Assembly: GCF_947494025.1 (NCBI RefSeq)
Contig: NZ_CANLTQ010000003.1
Span: forward strand, 236,684 to 300,683
Direction: 5' to 3'
Origin: an uncultured Jannaschia sp.
Lineage (GTDB): Bacteria > Pseudomonadota > Alphaproteobacteria > Rhodobacterales > Rhodobacteraceae
DNA: 64,000 nucleotides
Below the pieces are notes generated by a model. The model did no database searches. It saw only the letters and a list, made by a program, of their open reading frames with translations, and was not told the origin of the DNA. The position numbers and the translations under genes are program-made. Of this stretch, positions 20,355-30,247 are shown piece by piece (the first letter of the stretch is position 1; every line of letters begins with the position of its first letter).

Positions 20355-21371
20355 ATGAAACGCGCGCTCGTCACCGGCTCGGCCGGGTTCATTGGCTACC
20401 ACCTGTCGAAGCTCCTGCTCGAACGCGGCTGGCAGGTCACGGGTCTCGACGTCTTTTCGGATTACTACGACGTCGGGTTGAAGCGCCGCCGCCACGAGAT
20501 GCTGGCGGGCCCGGCCTTCGCCGAGGTCGAGGCCAGCGTGGCGACGCCGGGTCGCGTGCGCGACCTGATGGCCGAGGAACGCCCCGATGCGGTGATCCAC
20601 CTCGCCGCGCAGGCGGGCGTGCGCTACTCCATCGATGCGCCCCGCGAATACGTGGAGGCGAACCTCGACGGCACCTTCGAGGTGCTGGAGGCGGCGCGGG
20701 CGACCAAGCCGTCGCACCTTCTGATGGCCTCGACCTCTTCGGTCTATGGGGCCGGCACCGACATGCCGTACCGCGAAACGATGAAGGTCGACACGCAGCT
20801 GTCGTTCTATGCCGCCACCAAGAAGGCGAACGAGGCGATGGCGCACAGCTACGCCCATCTCTACGGCATCCCGACGACGATGTTCCGCTTCTTCACGGTC
20901 TACGGACCCTGGGGGCGGCCCGATATGGCGCCCTTCAAGTTCGTCCGGGCCGTGCTCGCCGACGCGCCCATCGACGTCTACAACCACGGCCGGATGCGCC
21001 GCGATTTCACCTATGTCACGGACCTCGTGGAAGGCATTGCCGACCTCATCGACGTGCCGCCGGGCACCGAGCCCGTCTCCGCGCGCGACAGTCTGAGCCC
21101 GGTCGCGCCGCACCGGATCGTCAACATCGGCAACGGCGAGACCATCGAGCTCGGCCGCTTCATCGAGGCGATCGAGGCGGCAACCGGCAAAACCGCGCGG
21201 CGCAACCTGATGGACATGCAGCCGGGCGATGTCGGCGCGACGTGGGCGGATACCGGGCTTCTGACCGACCTGCTGGGCCGTCCGCTGCGGCGCACCTCCG
21301 TCGAGGACGGCATGCGCGCCTTTGTCGAATGGTACAGGGCCGAATACGGCGGGGCGGCCGAGAGCCGCTAG
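20355..21371 (+). CDS. UDP-glucuronate 4-epimerase-like NAD-dependent epimerase (CapI type)
   Basis: MKRALVTGSAGFIGYHLSKLLLERGWQVTGLDVFSDYYDVGLKRRRHEML...FRFFTVYGPWGRPDMAPFKF. Confidence 0.94.
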   Translation: MKRALVTGSAGFIGYHLSKLLLERGWQVTGLDVFSDYYDVGLKRRRHEMLAGPAFAEVEASVATPGRVRDLMAEERPDAVIHLAAQAGVRYSIDAPREYVEANLDGTFEVLEAARATKPSHLLMASTSSVYGAGTDMPYRETMKVDTQLSFYAATKKANEAMAHSYAHLYGIPTTMFRFFTVYGPWGRPDMAPFKFVRAVLADAPIDVYNHGRMRRDFTYVTDLVEGIADLIDVPPGTEPVSARDSLSPVAPHRIVNIGNGETIELGRFIEAIEAATGKTARRNLMDMQPGDVGATWADTGLLTDLLGRPLRRTSVEDGMRAFVEWYRAEYGGAAESR

Positions 21372-21569
21372 CGGGCGCGGCACCGGAGCCCCCGCCGTCA
21401 CCAATCCGACCACGGGAGCGACAGACCTCGCCACGCCGGAAACGGAGTTCACCTTTTGGCAATGGATGGCGCGCAGAAGCGCTTCGAGCCATCTCGACAG
21501 CGTCGGTGAAAATCGGGCATGGCGCCCGTATTCGCGACCACGAAGCAATCACGACGAAGAGGTCTTCCA

Positions 21570-22874
21570 ATGCGCATCGCAATGATCGGTACGGGCTATG
21601 TCGGCCTCGTCTCGGGCGTCTGCTTCTCCGATTTCGGGCACGAGGTAATCTGCGTGGACCGGGATCCGAAGAAGATCGAGATGCTCGAGGCCGGCCGCGT
21701 GCCGATTTTCGAGCCGGGCCTCGACGACCTGATGGCGCGCAATGTCGGCGCCGGGCGCCTGTCCTTCACCACCAGCCTGAAGGAGGCCGTCGCCGGCGCG
21801 GACGCGGTGTTCATCGCCGTCGGCACGCCCACGCGGCGCGGCGACGGGCATGCCGATCTCAGCTACGTCATGGCCGCCGCGGCCGAGATCGCCGAGGCGC
21901 TGACGGGCTATGCCGTTATCGTCACCAAGTCGACCGTTCCCGTGGGCACCAACCGCAAGGTGGCCGAGGCCGTCCGCGCGTCCAACCCGGATGCCGAGTT
22001 CGACGTCGCCTCCAACCCCGAATTCCTTCGTGAAGGCGCGGCCATCGACGACTTCATGCGGCCCGACCGCATCGTGGTCGGGGTCGAGACCGAGCGTGCC
22101 GAACAGGTCATGTCGGAGATCTACCGGCCCCTCTATCTTCGCGACTTCGCGATCATGGTGACCGACCTCGAATCCGCGGAGATGATCAAGTACGCGGCGA
22201 ACGCCTTTCTCGCGACCAAGATCACCTTCATCAACGAAATCGCCGCCCTTTGCGAACGCGTCGGCGCCGACGTGAAGAAGGTCTCCAAGGGGATGGGTCT
22301 CGACGGGCGGATCGGCAACAAGTTCCTTCATGCGGGGCCGGGCTACGGCGGCTCCTGCTTTCCGAAGGACACCGCGGCGCTCGCCCGGATCGGGCAGGAG
22401 CACGCGGTGCCGATGCGCATCACCGAGGCGGTGATTCAGGTCAACGACGGCGTGAAGGCCCGCATGGTCGAGAAGCTGCGCGATCTCTGCGACGGCTCCT
22501 TCAACCGCAAGACGGTCGCCGTGATGGGCGTCACCTTCAAGCCGAACACCGACGACATGCGCGAGGCGCCGAGTCTCACCATCGTGCCCGCCCTCGTGGG
22601 CGGCGGCGCCAAGGTCCGGGTGGTCGATCCCGAAGGGCGGCGCGAGGGCGAGGCGCTGCTGCCCGGGGTCGAATGGATGGAGGATCCCTACGAGGCCGCG
22701 CGCGACGCCGACCTGATCGTGCTCCTGACCGAGTGGAACGAGTTCCGCGCGCTCGACCTTTCGCGCATCGCGGGCGACATGCGGACGGCACGGATGGCGG
22801 ATCTGCGCAACATCTACTCGCACCAGGTTGCGAAGGAAGCCGGGTTCGAGGGGTATGACGCCGTCGGGCGCTGA
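21570..22874 (+). CDS. UDP-glucose 6-dehydrogenase
   Basis: MRIAMIGTGYVGLVSGVCFSDFGHEVICVDRD, KSTVPVGTNR, SNPEFLREGAAIDDFMRPDRIV, HAGPGYGGSCFPKD. Confidence 0.97.
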   Translation: MRIAMIGTGYVGLVSGVCFSDFGHEVICVDRDPKKIEMLEAGRVPIFEPGLDDLMARNVGAGRLSFTTSLKEAVAGADAVFIAVGTPTRRGDGHADLSYVMAAAAEIAEALTGYAVIVTKSTVPVGTNRKVAEAVRASNPDAEFDVASNPEFLREGAAIDDFMRPDRIVVGVETERAEQVMSEIYRPLYLRDFAIMVTDLESAEMIKYAANAFLATKITFINEIAALCERVGADVKKVSKGMGLDGRIGNKFLHAGPGYGGSCFPKDTAALARIGQEHAVPMRITEAVIQVNDGVKARMVEKLRDLCDGSFNRKTVAVMGVTFKPNTDDMREAPSLTIVPALVGGGAKVRVVDPEGRREGEALLPGVEWMEDPYEAARDADLIVLLTEWNEFRALDLSRIAGDMRTARMADLRNIYSHQVAKEAGFEGYDAVGR

Positions 22875-22883
22875 TCTGCGCCT

Positions 22884-24125
22884 GTGCGAATCCTCTTCGT
22901 CCACCAGAACATGCCCGGCCAGTACCGGGAGCTTCTGGCGTGGCTGGTCGGGCAGGGCGGACACGAACTCGTCTTCCTGACGCAGCGCCGGGACCATCCC
23001 GAGGTCGCCGGGGTGCGCAAGGTCGTCTACCGTCCGCATCATCGCCCGGCGAAGGACGCCTACGGCCTTTCCAGGGTCTGGGAGGACGCCGCCGGCACCG
23101 GCTACGGCGCGGCGCAGGCGATGGCCGGGCTGCGCGACGCGGGCTTCGTGCCCGACATCGTCATCGGCCATACCGGATGGGGCGAGCTTCTGTTCGCCAA
23201 GCAGGTCCTGCCGGACGTCCCGGTGCTGGGCTTCTTCGAATACTATTACCGCGCCGAGGGCGGCCCGGTCGGCTTCGACCCCGAGGAGCCGCCGGGCGCG
23301 ACCGCGCCGTTCCTGCTCGCGGCGCGGAACGCCGTCCCGAACAGCTCGATCCAGGCCGTCGATCGCGGCATCTGTCCGACGTTCTGGCAGCGCGACACCT
23401 TTCCCGCCGCCTTCCGCGACCGGCTTTCCGTCTGCCACGACGGCATCCGCACCGACCGGCTGGGCCCGAATCCGGGCGCGACGCTCAACCTCGGGCGGGC
23501 GGGGCGGCTTTCGCGCGACGACGAGATCGTCACCTACGTCGCCCGCAACATGGAGCGGACCCGCGGCTTTCACGTTCTGATGCGCGCGCTGCCGGCGATC
23601 CAGGCTGCGCGCCCGGCGGCCCGCATCCTGATCGTCGGCGGCTCGGGCACGTCCTACGGCCGGTCGAGCGGGATGGAGGGCGGTTTCCGTGCCGAGCTCG
23701 AGCGGGAGGTCGGCCACCTCGTCGACTGGGACCGCGTGCATTTCCTGGGCCGCGTGCCCTACGAGGCGTTCCGGACGATCGTGCAGCTCGGGCGGTGCCA
23801 CATCTACCTGACGATGCCCTTCGTGCTCTCCTGGTCGCTTCTGGAGGCGATGGCGATGGAGGCCACGATCGTCGCCTCCGACGTGGCGCCGGTGCGCGAG
23901 GTGATGCGCGACGGGGAAACCGGGCGGCTCGTCGATTTTCACGACCCGGCGGCGCTCGCGGGGGCCGTGACGGAGGTGCTGGCCCGTCCGGAGGCGCATG
24001 CCGGCCTCGGTCCCGCGGCCCGCGCGCATGTCGTGGCGAACTACGACTTCCTCACCGCCTGCCTGCCGCGGCAGATCGCGGAGATCAACGCGCTGGTGCC
24101 GCCGGAGCGCCGCCTGCAACCTTGA
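22884..24125 (+). CDS. GT4-family glycosyltransferase
   Basis: MRILFVHQNMPGQYRELLAWLVGQGGHELVFLTQR...; LVDWDRVHFLGRVPYEAF, SWSLLEAMAMEATIVASDVAPVREVM. Confidence 0.9.
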   Translation: MRILFVHQNMPGQYRELLAWLVGQGGHELVFLTQRRDHPEVAGVRKVVYRPHHRPAKDAYGLSRVWEDAAGTGYGAAQAMAGLRDAGFVPDIVIGHTGWGELLFAKQVLPDVPVLGFFEYYYRAEGGPVGFDPEEPPGATAPFLLAARNAVPNSSIQAVDRGICPTFWQRDTFPAAFRDRLSVCHDGIRTDRLGPNPGATLNLGRAGRLSRDDEIVTYVARNMERTRGFHVLMRALPAIQAARPAARILIVGGSGTSYGRSSGMEGGFRAELEREVGHLVDWDRVHFLGRVPYEAFRTIVQLGRCHIYLTMPFVLSWSLLEAMAMEATIVASDVAPVREVMRDGETGRLVDFHDPAALAGAVTEVLARPEAHAGLGPAARAHVVANYDFLTACLPRQIAEINALVPPERRLQP

Positions 24126-24231
24126 AGCGCGGACGATGCGCTTCGTGGCGCGATGCGGCCGGGCTCGCGCCGCGCGGCCGTCCTTCCCCGTGCGAGTTGC
24201 GCCGCTCGGGCGGCCCGCGTATCTGCCGCCC

Positions 24232-25173
24232 ATGAACGATGCCTTTGAGACCGGACGAGAGGTGCTGCGGACCGAGGCCGCGGCCTTGCAGGCGCTGGCC
24301 GACGACATGCCGTCCGGCTTCGCGGCGGTGGTCGACCTGATCGCCGCGGCGACGGGCCGGGTGATCGTCACCGGCATCGGCAAGTCCGGTCACATCGCCC
24401 GCAAGGTGGCCGCCACGATGGCATCCACCGGAACGCCCGCGCTTTTCGTCCATCCGGCCGAGGCGAGCCACGGCGACATGGGGATGATCGGCGCGGACGA
24501 CGTTGTCCTGATGCTGTCCAACTCGGGCGAGGCGGTGGAGCTGCGCGACATCATCGCCCATACCCGCCGCTTCGGCGTGCCGCTGATCGGGCTCTCCTCC
24601 CGCCCCGATTCGACCCTGATGCGGACGGCCGACCATCACCTCACGATCCCGGCCTTGCCGGAGGCCTGCGGGCTGGGCGTCGTGCCGACGACCTCCACCA
24701 CGCTGACGCTGGGCCTGGGCGATGCGCTCGCCGTGGCGCTGCTGCGGCGCCGGAACTTCCGGGCGGAGGATTTCGGCGTGTTCCACCCCGGTGGCAAGCT
24801 CGGCGCGCAGATGGCGCGGATCTCGAGCCTGATGCATGCCGACGTGCCGTCCGTCCGGCCCGATACCCCGATGTCGGAGGTGCTGCTCACGATGACCTCG
24901 GGCGGCTTCGGCATCGCCGCCGTGATCGAGCGCGGGCGGCTCTTGGGCGTCATCACCGACGGCGACCTACGCCGCAACATGGCCCACCTGATGACGGAGC
25001 GGGCCGGCGATGTCGCCACGCGGACGCCGCTGACGATGCCGCCCGACGCGCTGGCCGCGCGCGCGCTGGCCGTGCTGAACGAACGCAAGCTCAACGTCCT
25101 CATCGTCGTGGAGGCGGACGCGCCGGTGGGCGTGCTCCATATCCACGACCTTCTTCGAGCGGGGGTCGCATGA
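24232..25173 (+). CDS. kdsD: Arabinose-5-phosphate isomerase (KpsF/GutQ, SIS + CBS)
   Basis: VIVTGIGKSGHIARKVAATMASTGTPALFVHPAEASHGDMGMI; C-terminal CBS repeats. Confidence 0.95.
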   Translation: MNDAFETGREVLRTEAAALQALADDMPSGFAAVVDLIAAATGRVIVTGIGKSGHIARKVAATMASTGTPALFVHPAEASHGDMGMIGADDVVLMLSNSGEAVELRDIIAHTRRFGVPLIGLSSRPDSTLMRTADHHLTIPALPEACGLGVVPTTSTTLTLGLGDALAVALLRRRNFRAEDFGVFHPGGKLGAQMARISSLMHADVPSVRPDTPMSEVLLTMTSGGFGIAAVIERGRLLGVITDGDLRRNMAHLMTERAGDVATRTPLTMPPDALAARALAVLNERKLNVLIVVEADAPVGVLHIHDLLRAGVA

Positions 25174-25952
25174 AGACCGTCATCCTGATCCCGGCGCGCT
25201 ATGCCTCCACCCGCTATCCCGGAAAACCTCTGGCCGAACTGCGCCAGCGGGACGGAACGACGAAACCGCTCATCCGGATGACCTGGGAGGCGGCGCAGGC
25301 GGTCGCGGGTGTCGACGCGATCCACGTGGCGACCGACGACGACCGCATCCGCGCCGCCTGCGAGGGGTTCGGCGCCTCCGTCCTGATGACCTCGCCCGCC
25401 GCCGCCAACGGGACCGAACGCTGTGCCGACGCGCTGGACCGCATCGAGGCCGACCTCGTCGTGAACCTGCAGGGGGACGCGCCGCTCACGCCGCCCTGGT
25501 TCGTGGAGGCGCTGATCGAACGGATGCGCACCGACCGGGAGGCCGCCGCCGCCACGCCGGTCCTGCGCTGCGACCGGCAGACCTACGAGATGTTCGTGGA
25601 GGACCGCCGCGCCGGCCGCGTGGGCGGCACCACCGCCGTCTTCGACCGGCTTGGCCACGGGCTCTATTTCTCGAAGGAATTGATCCCCTACATCGCGCCG
25701 GGCCGCGTGCCCGATCCGGTGCCCGTCTTTCACCATGTCGGCGTCTACGCCTACCGCCCCGACGCGCTGCGGGCCTATGCCGGCTGGCCGGAAGGCGTGC
25801 TGGAGGCGCGCGAAGGACTGGAGCAGCTTCGCTTCCTCGAGAACGGCGCGACCGTCGCCTGCGTCGAGGTCGAGGCGCGCGGCCGCGTCTTCTGGGAGCT
25901 CAACAATCCCGAGGACATCCCCCGCATCGAAGCCGTCCTTGAAGGAGCCTGA
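25170..25952 (+). CDS. kdsB: 3-deoxy-manno-octulosonate cytidylyltransferase family protein
   Basis: MKTVILIPARYASTRYPGKPLAEL, IHVATDDDRI, NGTERCADAL, LVVNLQGDAPL. Confidence 0.9.
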   Translation: MKTVILIPARYASTRYPGKPLAELRQRDGTTKPLIRMTWEAAQAVAGVDAIHVATDDDRIRAACEGFGASVLMTSPAAANGTERCADALDRIEADLVVNLQGDAPLTPPWFVEALIERMRTDREAAAATPVLRCDRQTYEMFVEDRRAGRVGGTTAVFDRLGHGLYFSKELIPYIAPGRVPDPVPVFHHVGVYAYRPDALRAYAGWPEGVLEAREGLEQLRFLENGATVACVEVEARGRVFWELNNPEDIPRIEAVLEGA

Positions 25953-25955
25953 GCC

Positions 25956-26792
25956 ATGGATCCCATCGCCTCGAACGTCGTGGACGTGGCCGGCATTCCG
26001 GTCGGCGGCAGCCATCCTTTCGTCCTGATCACCGGGCCCTGCCAGCTCGAATCGCTCGACCACGCCCGGATGATGGCGGAGCGCATCACCGCGGCCTGCG
26101 ACGCGACCGGCACGCGGTTCGTCTTCAAGGCGAGCTACGACAAGGCCAACCGCTCCTCGATCGGCACGGCGCGGGGCTTGGGCATGGAGGAGGGGCTGCG
26201 CATCCTAGCTCAGATCCGGGACGAGTTCGGCTGCCCGGTCCTGACCGACGTGCATCTGCCGGACCATTGCGCGCCGGCGGCGCAGGTTTGCGACGTGCTG
26301 CAGATCCCGGCCTTTCTGTCGCGGCAGACCGACCTCCTGCTCGCCGCGGGCGAGACGGGACGCGTCATCAACGTCAAGAAGGGGCAGTTCCTCGCGCCGT
26401 GGGACATGGCCAACGTCGCGGCCAAGATCGAGAGCACGGGCAACCGGAACATCCTCCTCTGCGAGCGGGGGACGAGCTTCGGCTACAACACCCTCGTCAG
26501 CGATTTCCGCGGCCTGCCGGTGATGGAGCGGACCGGCTACCCGGTCGTCTTCGACGCCACCCATTCGGTGCAGCAGCCAGGCGGGCAGGGCGCCTCCTCG
26601 GGCGGGCAGCGGGAATTCGCCCCGGTGCTCGCGCGCGCGGCCTGCGCGGTGGGCGTTTCCGCGCTGTTCATCGAAACGCATCAGGATCCCGACACCGCCC
26701 CCTCCGACGGGCCGAACATGATTCCGATCGACCGGATGGAAGCGCTGATCGGCGAGCTGCGTGCTTTCGACGACCTGCGGAAAGGTCGCTGA
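25956..26792 (+). CDS. kdsA: 3-deoxy-8-phosphooctulonate synthase
   Basis: [67 protein letters not shown]. Confidence 0.97.
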   Translation: MDPIASNVVDVAGIPVGGSHPFVLITGPCQLESLDHARMMAERITAACDATGTRFVFKASYDKANRSSIGTARGLGMEEGLRILAQIRDEFGCPVLTDVHLPDHCAPAAQVCDVLQIPAFLSRQTDLLLAAGETGRVINVKKGQFLAPWDMANVAAKIESTGNRNILLCERGTSFGYNTLVSDFRGLPVMERTGYPVVFDATHSVQQPGGQGASSGGQREFAPVLARAACAVGVSALFIETHQDPDTAPSDGPNMIPIDRMEALIGELRAFDDLRKGR

Positions 26793-26844
26793 GGCAACCG
26801 ATCCCGCGCCCGTCGCGTTCGCCCGGAGCAGACCAGGGGCGCAC

Positions 26845-27441
26845 ATGTTCGAATGGATCACCGGCGCGATGGCGGCGGGCGGGTACTGGGCCGTCGCCGG
26901 ACTGATGCTTTTCGAGAACGTCTTTCCGCCGATCCCCTCCGAGGTCGTCATGCCGCTCGCGGGCTTTCTCGCGGCGACGGGGGAGTTGTCGTTCCTCGGC
27001 GTCCTCGTCGCCGGCACGGTCGGCTCGGTCGCGGGCGCGACCTTCTGGTACTGGATCGGCCTGAAGCTCGGCGAGGACCGCCTGCGCCGCTTCGCCGCGC
27101 GCCACGGCCGATGGCTCACGATCTCATCGGAGGAGGTCGACCGCGCCTCGGCCTGGTTCCTGCGGCACGGCACCTGGGCGATCCTGATCGGGCGTATCCT
27201 GCCGGGGCTCCGGACGTTGATCTCGGTCCCCGCCGGGGTCGCGCGGATGCCGCTCCTGCCGTTCCTGCTCTACACGACGCTGGGCAGCGTGGTCTGGATC
27301 GCCGGGCTGACCGTGCTCGGCTACGTGCTCGAGGCGCAGTACGAGCGCGTGGCCGGCTGGATCGACCCTGTCAGCTGGATCGTCGTCGGCGCACTGGTCG
27401 CGGTTTATATCTGGCGGCTTGTCAGGCAGGCGCGCGACTAG
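26845..27441 (+). CDS. DedA family (VTT domain) membrane protein
   Basis: FENVFPPIPSEVVMPLAGFLAA, RILPGLRTLISVPAGVARMPLLPFLLYTTLGSVVW. Confidence 0.94.
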   Translation: MFEWITGAMAAGGYWAVAGLMLFENVFPPIPSEVVMPLAGFLAATGELSFLGVLVAGTVGSVAGATFWYWIGLKLGEDRLRRFAARHGRWLTISSEEVDRASAWFLRHGTWAILIGRILPGLRTLISVPAGVARMPLLPFLLYTTLGSVVWIAGLTVLGYVLEAQYERVAGWIDPVSWIVVGALVAVYIWRLVRQARD

Positions 27442-28576
27442 GCGGGTTCGCGTCGCGCGGGATTTCGGCGGCCGTCCAGTCCGTCACCTCCGGGTAGTGC
27501 CGCCGCCGCCAGGCGCGCACCCGCGGGTTCATCGCCCGGCGCCAGAGCGGGGGCATCATCGCCAGCGCCGTCATCACCGGATAGCCGGCGGGAAGCTGCG
27601 GCGCCTCGGTCTTGTCGTAGGTTTGCAGCAGCGGGAACGGCCGGTCGGGCCGGACATGGTGATCGGAATGGCGCTGCAGGTTGATGAGCATCCAGTTCGA
27701 CGCCCGCTTCGCCGAGTTCCACGAGTGATGCGGCCGGACCGGTTCGTACCGTCCGTCCGCCAGCGTGCGCCGGGACAGGCCATAATGCTCGACATAATTC
27801 ACGAGTTCCAGCTGCCAGATCGCCGTGGCCGCCTGCACCGCGAAGAGCGCGAGCCCCAGCCAGCCGCCGGCGAGCGCGGCCAGCGCGAGCGCCGTGCCCT
27901 GCAACGCGGCGTAACGCCAGAACGGGTTCGCCCGATGGCGCGCCGGCCGGCCCCGGCGGGCCAGCATCGCCGCCTCCGCCCGCCAGGCCGAGACCGGGCC
28001 GGCCAGAACGACGCGGGGCAGGAACCGGTGGAACCCCTCGTTGTAGCGCGCGGTGGCCGCGTCGCGCGGCGTGCCGACGAAGCGATGGTGGACCAGCAGG
28101 TGCTCGGAGCGGAAATGCGAATAAAGCACCATCGCCAGCAGCACGTCGCCGAGCCAGCGGTCGAGCCGCGGCCGGCGGTGCACCAGCTCGTGCGCGTAGT
28201 TGATGCCGATGGTGCCGGACACGACCCCCATCCCGAAGAACAGCCCCCACATCTCCGGTGCGGAGAGGTGCGTGGTCCGGGTGGCGTAGAAGATGAGCCC
28301 GTAAAGCGTCGCGACCTGCACCGGCGCCCAGATCAGCGTGATCGCCCGGTACCAGCCGAGCGCGTCGTCGCCGGTCGCCGGATCGGCGTTCCGCGCCTCC
28401 TCCCCCGTGATCGCGTCGAGGAGCGAGAACAGGCCCCAGGCGTAGACCGGCACCGCCGCGACCCACCAGCCGCCGAGCACCGCGCCGATCCAGATCACCG
28501 GCACCATGGTGAGCGAGCTCCAGAACGGCAGCGCCGCCACGGGGGAGCGTAGATGGGCGTCGGGGATCATCGTCAT
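27422..28576 (-). CDS. alkB: Alkane 1-monooxygenase
   Basis: Di-iron His motifs HELVHR, SEHLLVHHRFVGTPRD, LQRHSDHH, plus NYVEHYGL. Confidence 0.93.
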   Translation of the reverse strand: MTMIPDAHLRSPVAALPFWSSLTMVPVIWIGAVLGGWWVAAVPVYAWGLFSLLDAITGEEARNADPATGDDALGWYRAITLIWAPVQVATLYGLIFYATRTTHLSAPEMWGLFFGMGVVSGTIGINYAHELVHRRPRLDRWLGDVLLAMVLYSHFRSEHLLVHHRFVGTPRDAATARYNEGFHRFLPRVVLAGPVSAWRAEAAMLARRGRPARHRANPFWRYAALQGTALALAALAGGWLGLALFAVQAATAIWQLELVNYVEHYGLSRRTLADGRYEPVRPHHSWNSAKRASNWMLINLQRHSDHHVRPDRPFPLLQTYDKTEAPQLPAGYPVMTALAMMPPLWRRAMNPRVRAWRRRHYPEVTDWTAAEIPRDANPPSRAPA

Positions 28577-28634
28577 CGCGCCTGTTTCCGGGGTCAATAG
28601 TTAACGCAAGGTTACCGCGTCGCCCCATCCTGTC

Positions 28635-29651
28635 TCAAGACTTCTTCGGCCAGAGCGCGAGAGCCTTGGCGAAGAGCGTGGGCAGGCTGCGCGGATCGAG
28701 CGCCCCCCACCGGCCCCGGTCCGGGTTGCCGGAGGCTTCGGTGGCGTGGACGTCGAGCGTCAGGCCGAAATGCGTGAAGCCGTGGCGGACCTCTCCGATC
28801 CGCCGCCAGGGTGCGGCGAAGGGCGGCGCCTCCCTCGGCGCGTCGCTCCACTCCGAGGTCGGAAAGGCCAGCATCCCGCCAAGCAGGCCGGAACCGGGCC
28901 GCGTTTCCACCAACCAGTCCGTGCCGCGCCGGGCGAGATAGACATGGCCGCGCCGCTCCGGCTTCGCGGCCTTGGGCGCCTTGCGCGGCAGCGTTCCGGC
29001 GATCCCCGCCGCGCGGCCCGCGCAATCCGCCGCGAGCGGGCAAAGCATGCAGGCGGGCGAGCGGGGCGTGCAGATCGTCGCGCCAAGATCCATCATCGCC
29101 TGCGCGTGGTCGCCCGGCCGGTCGGCGGGGGTCATCTCCGCCGCGACGACCCGGATTTCCGGTCGCGCCGCCGGCAGCGGCGTCTCGATGGCGGCGAGCC
29201 GGGACACGACGCGCTCCACGTTGCCGTCCACCACGACGGCCGGTTCCCCGAACGCGATCGCCGCGACGGCCGCCGCCGTGTAGGGGCCGATGCCGGGCAG
29301 GGCGCGCAGCCCCGCCTCCGTCTCGGGAAAGCGCCCGCCATGCTCGGCCACGACGACGCGCGCGCATTTCAGGAGGTTGCGCGCCCGCGCATAATAGCCA
29401 AGGCCGGCCCAGGCCGCCATCACCGCCCCGTCCTCGGCGGCGGCAAGATCGGCGACGCCGGGCCAGGTCGCGGTGAAGGTCGCATAATAGCTTCGCACCG
29501 CGGCCACCGTGGTTTGCTGCAGCATCACCTCGCTCAACCAGACGCGGTAGGGGTCGGCGCGACGGTCGGCCCCTGGCGGGACCCGCCACGGCAGGTCGCG
29601 CGCCTGCACGTCGTACCAGGCGAGCAGCGCCTCGCTCCGCGGATCACGCAT
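28635..29651 (-). CDS. mutY: A/G-specific adenine glycosylase
   Basis: WLSEVMLQQTTVAAV, LPGIGPYTAAAVAAIAFGEPAVVVDGNVERV, C-X6-C-X2-C-X5-C cluster (CTPRSPACMLCPLAADC). Confidence 0.97.
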   Translation of the reverse strand: MRDPRSEALLAWYDVQARDLPWRVPPGADRRADPYRVWLSEVMLQQTTVAAVRSYYATFTATWPGVADLAAAEDGAVMAAWAGLGYYARARNLLKCARVVVAEHGGRFPETEAGLRALPGIGPYTAAAVAAIAFGEPAVVVDGNVERVVSRLAAIETPLPAARPEIRVVAAEMTPADRPGDHAQAMMDLGATICTPRSPACMLCPLAADCAGRAAGIAGTLPRKAPKAAKPERRGHVYLARRGTDWLVETRPGSGLLGGMLAFPTSEWSDAPREAPPFAAPWRRIGEVRHGFTHFGLTLDVHATEASGNPDRGRWGALDPRSLPTLFAKALALWPKKS

Positions 29652-29726
29652 AAATGTTCTCGCCCCTGTTTCCCGGCCCCCGCCGTCATGTAGGCTCCGC
29701 GCGAGCAACGAGGAACCCCGGCCCCC

Positions 29727-30221
29727 ATGACCCGATTCCGCAAGTCCGCGCGCCGCGTCTCCGCTCTGGTCGAAAGCGATGTCCGCCGTCTGGGCGAGCG
29801 GCGGGGCTTTTCCGAGACGCGGCTGCTGACGCATTGGGCGGAGATCGTCGGCGCGGAGGCCGCGGCGATGAGCCGCCCGGTCAAGGTGTCCTTCCCGCGC
29901 GGCGGCTTCGGCGCCACGCTGACGCTGCTGACCACGGGGGCGCAGGCGCCGATGCTGCAGATGATGCTGCCGCGCTTGAAGGAACGGGTGAACGCCTGCT
30001 ACGGCTATTCCGCCATCAGCCGCATCGACGTGACCCAGACGGCGCCCACCGGCTTCGAGCAGGGGCAGGTGGCGTTCTCGGCGCGTCCGAAGGCGCCGAA
30101 GGAGCCGCCGCCCGAGGCGGTCGAGCGCGCGCGTCCCCTCGCGGAGGGCGTGGGGGACGAGGCGCTGCGCCGGTCGCTTGAACGGCTCGGAGCCAACATC
30201 ATATCGAAACGAGGCGCCTGA
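29727..30221 (+). CDS. DUF721 (DciA-related) protein
   Basis: RLGERRGFSETRLLTHWAEIVGAEAAAMSRPVKVSFPRGG...ATLTLLTTGAQAPMLQMMLPRLKERVNACYGYSAISRI. Confidence 0.87.
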   Translation: MTRFRKSARRVSALVESDVRRLGERRGFSETRLLTHWAEIVGAEAAAMSRPVKVSFPRGGFGATLTLLTTGAQAPMLQMMLPRLKERVNACYGYSAISRIDVTQTAPTGFEQGQVAFSARPKAPKEPPPEAVERARPLAEGVGDEALRRSLERLGANIISKRGA

Positions 30222-30247
30222 TCGGGCGCGACCAGACGGAGACCACG

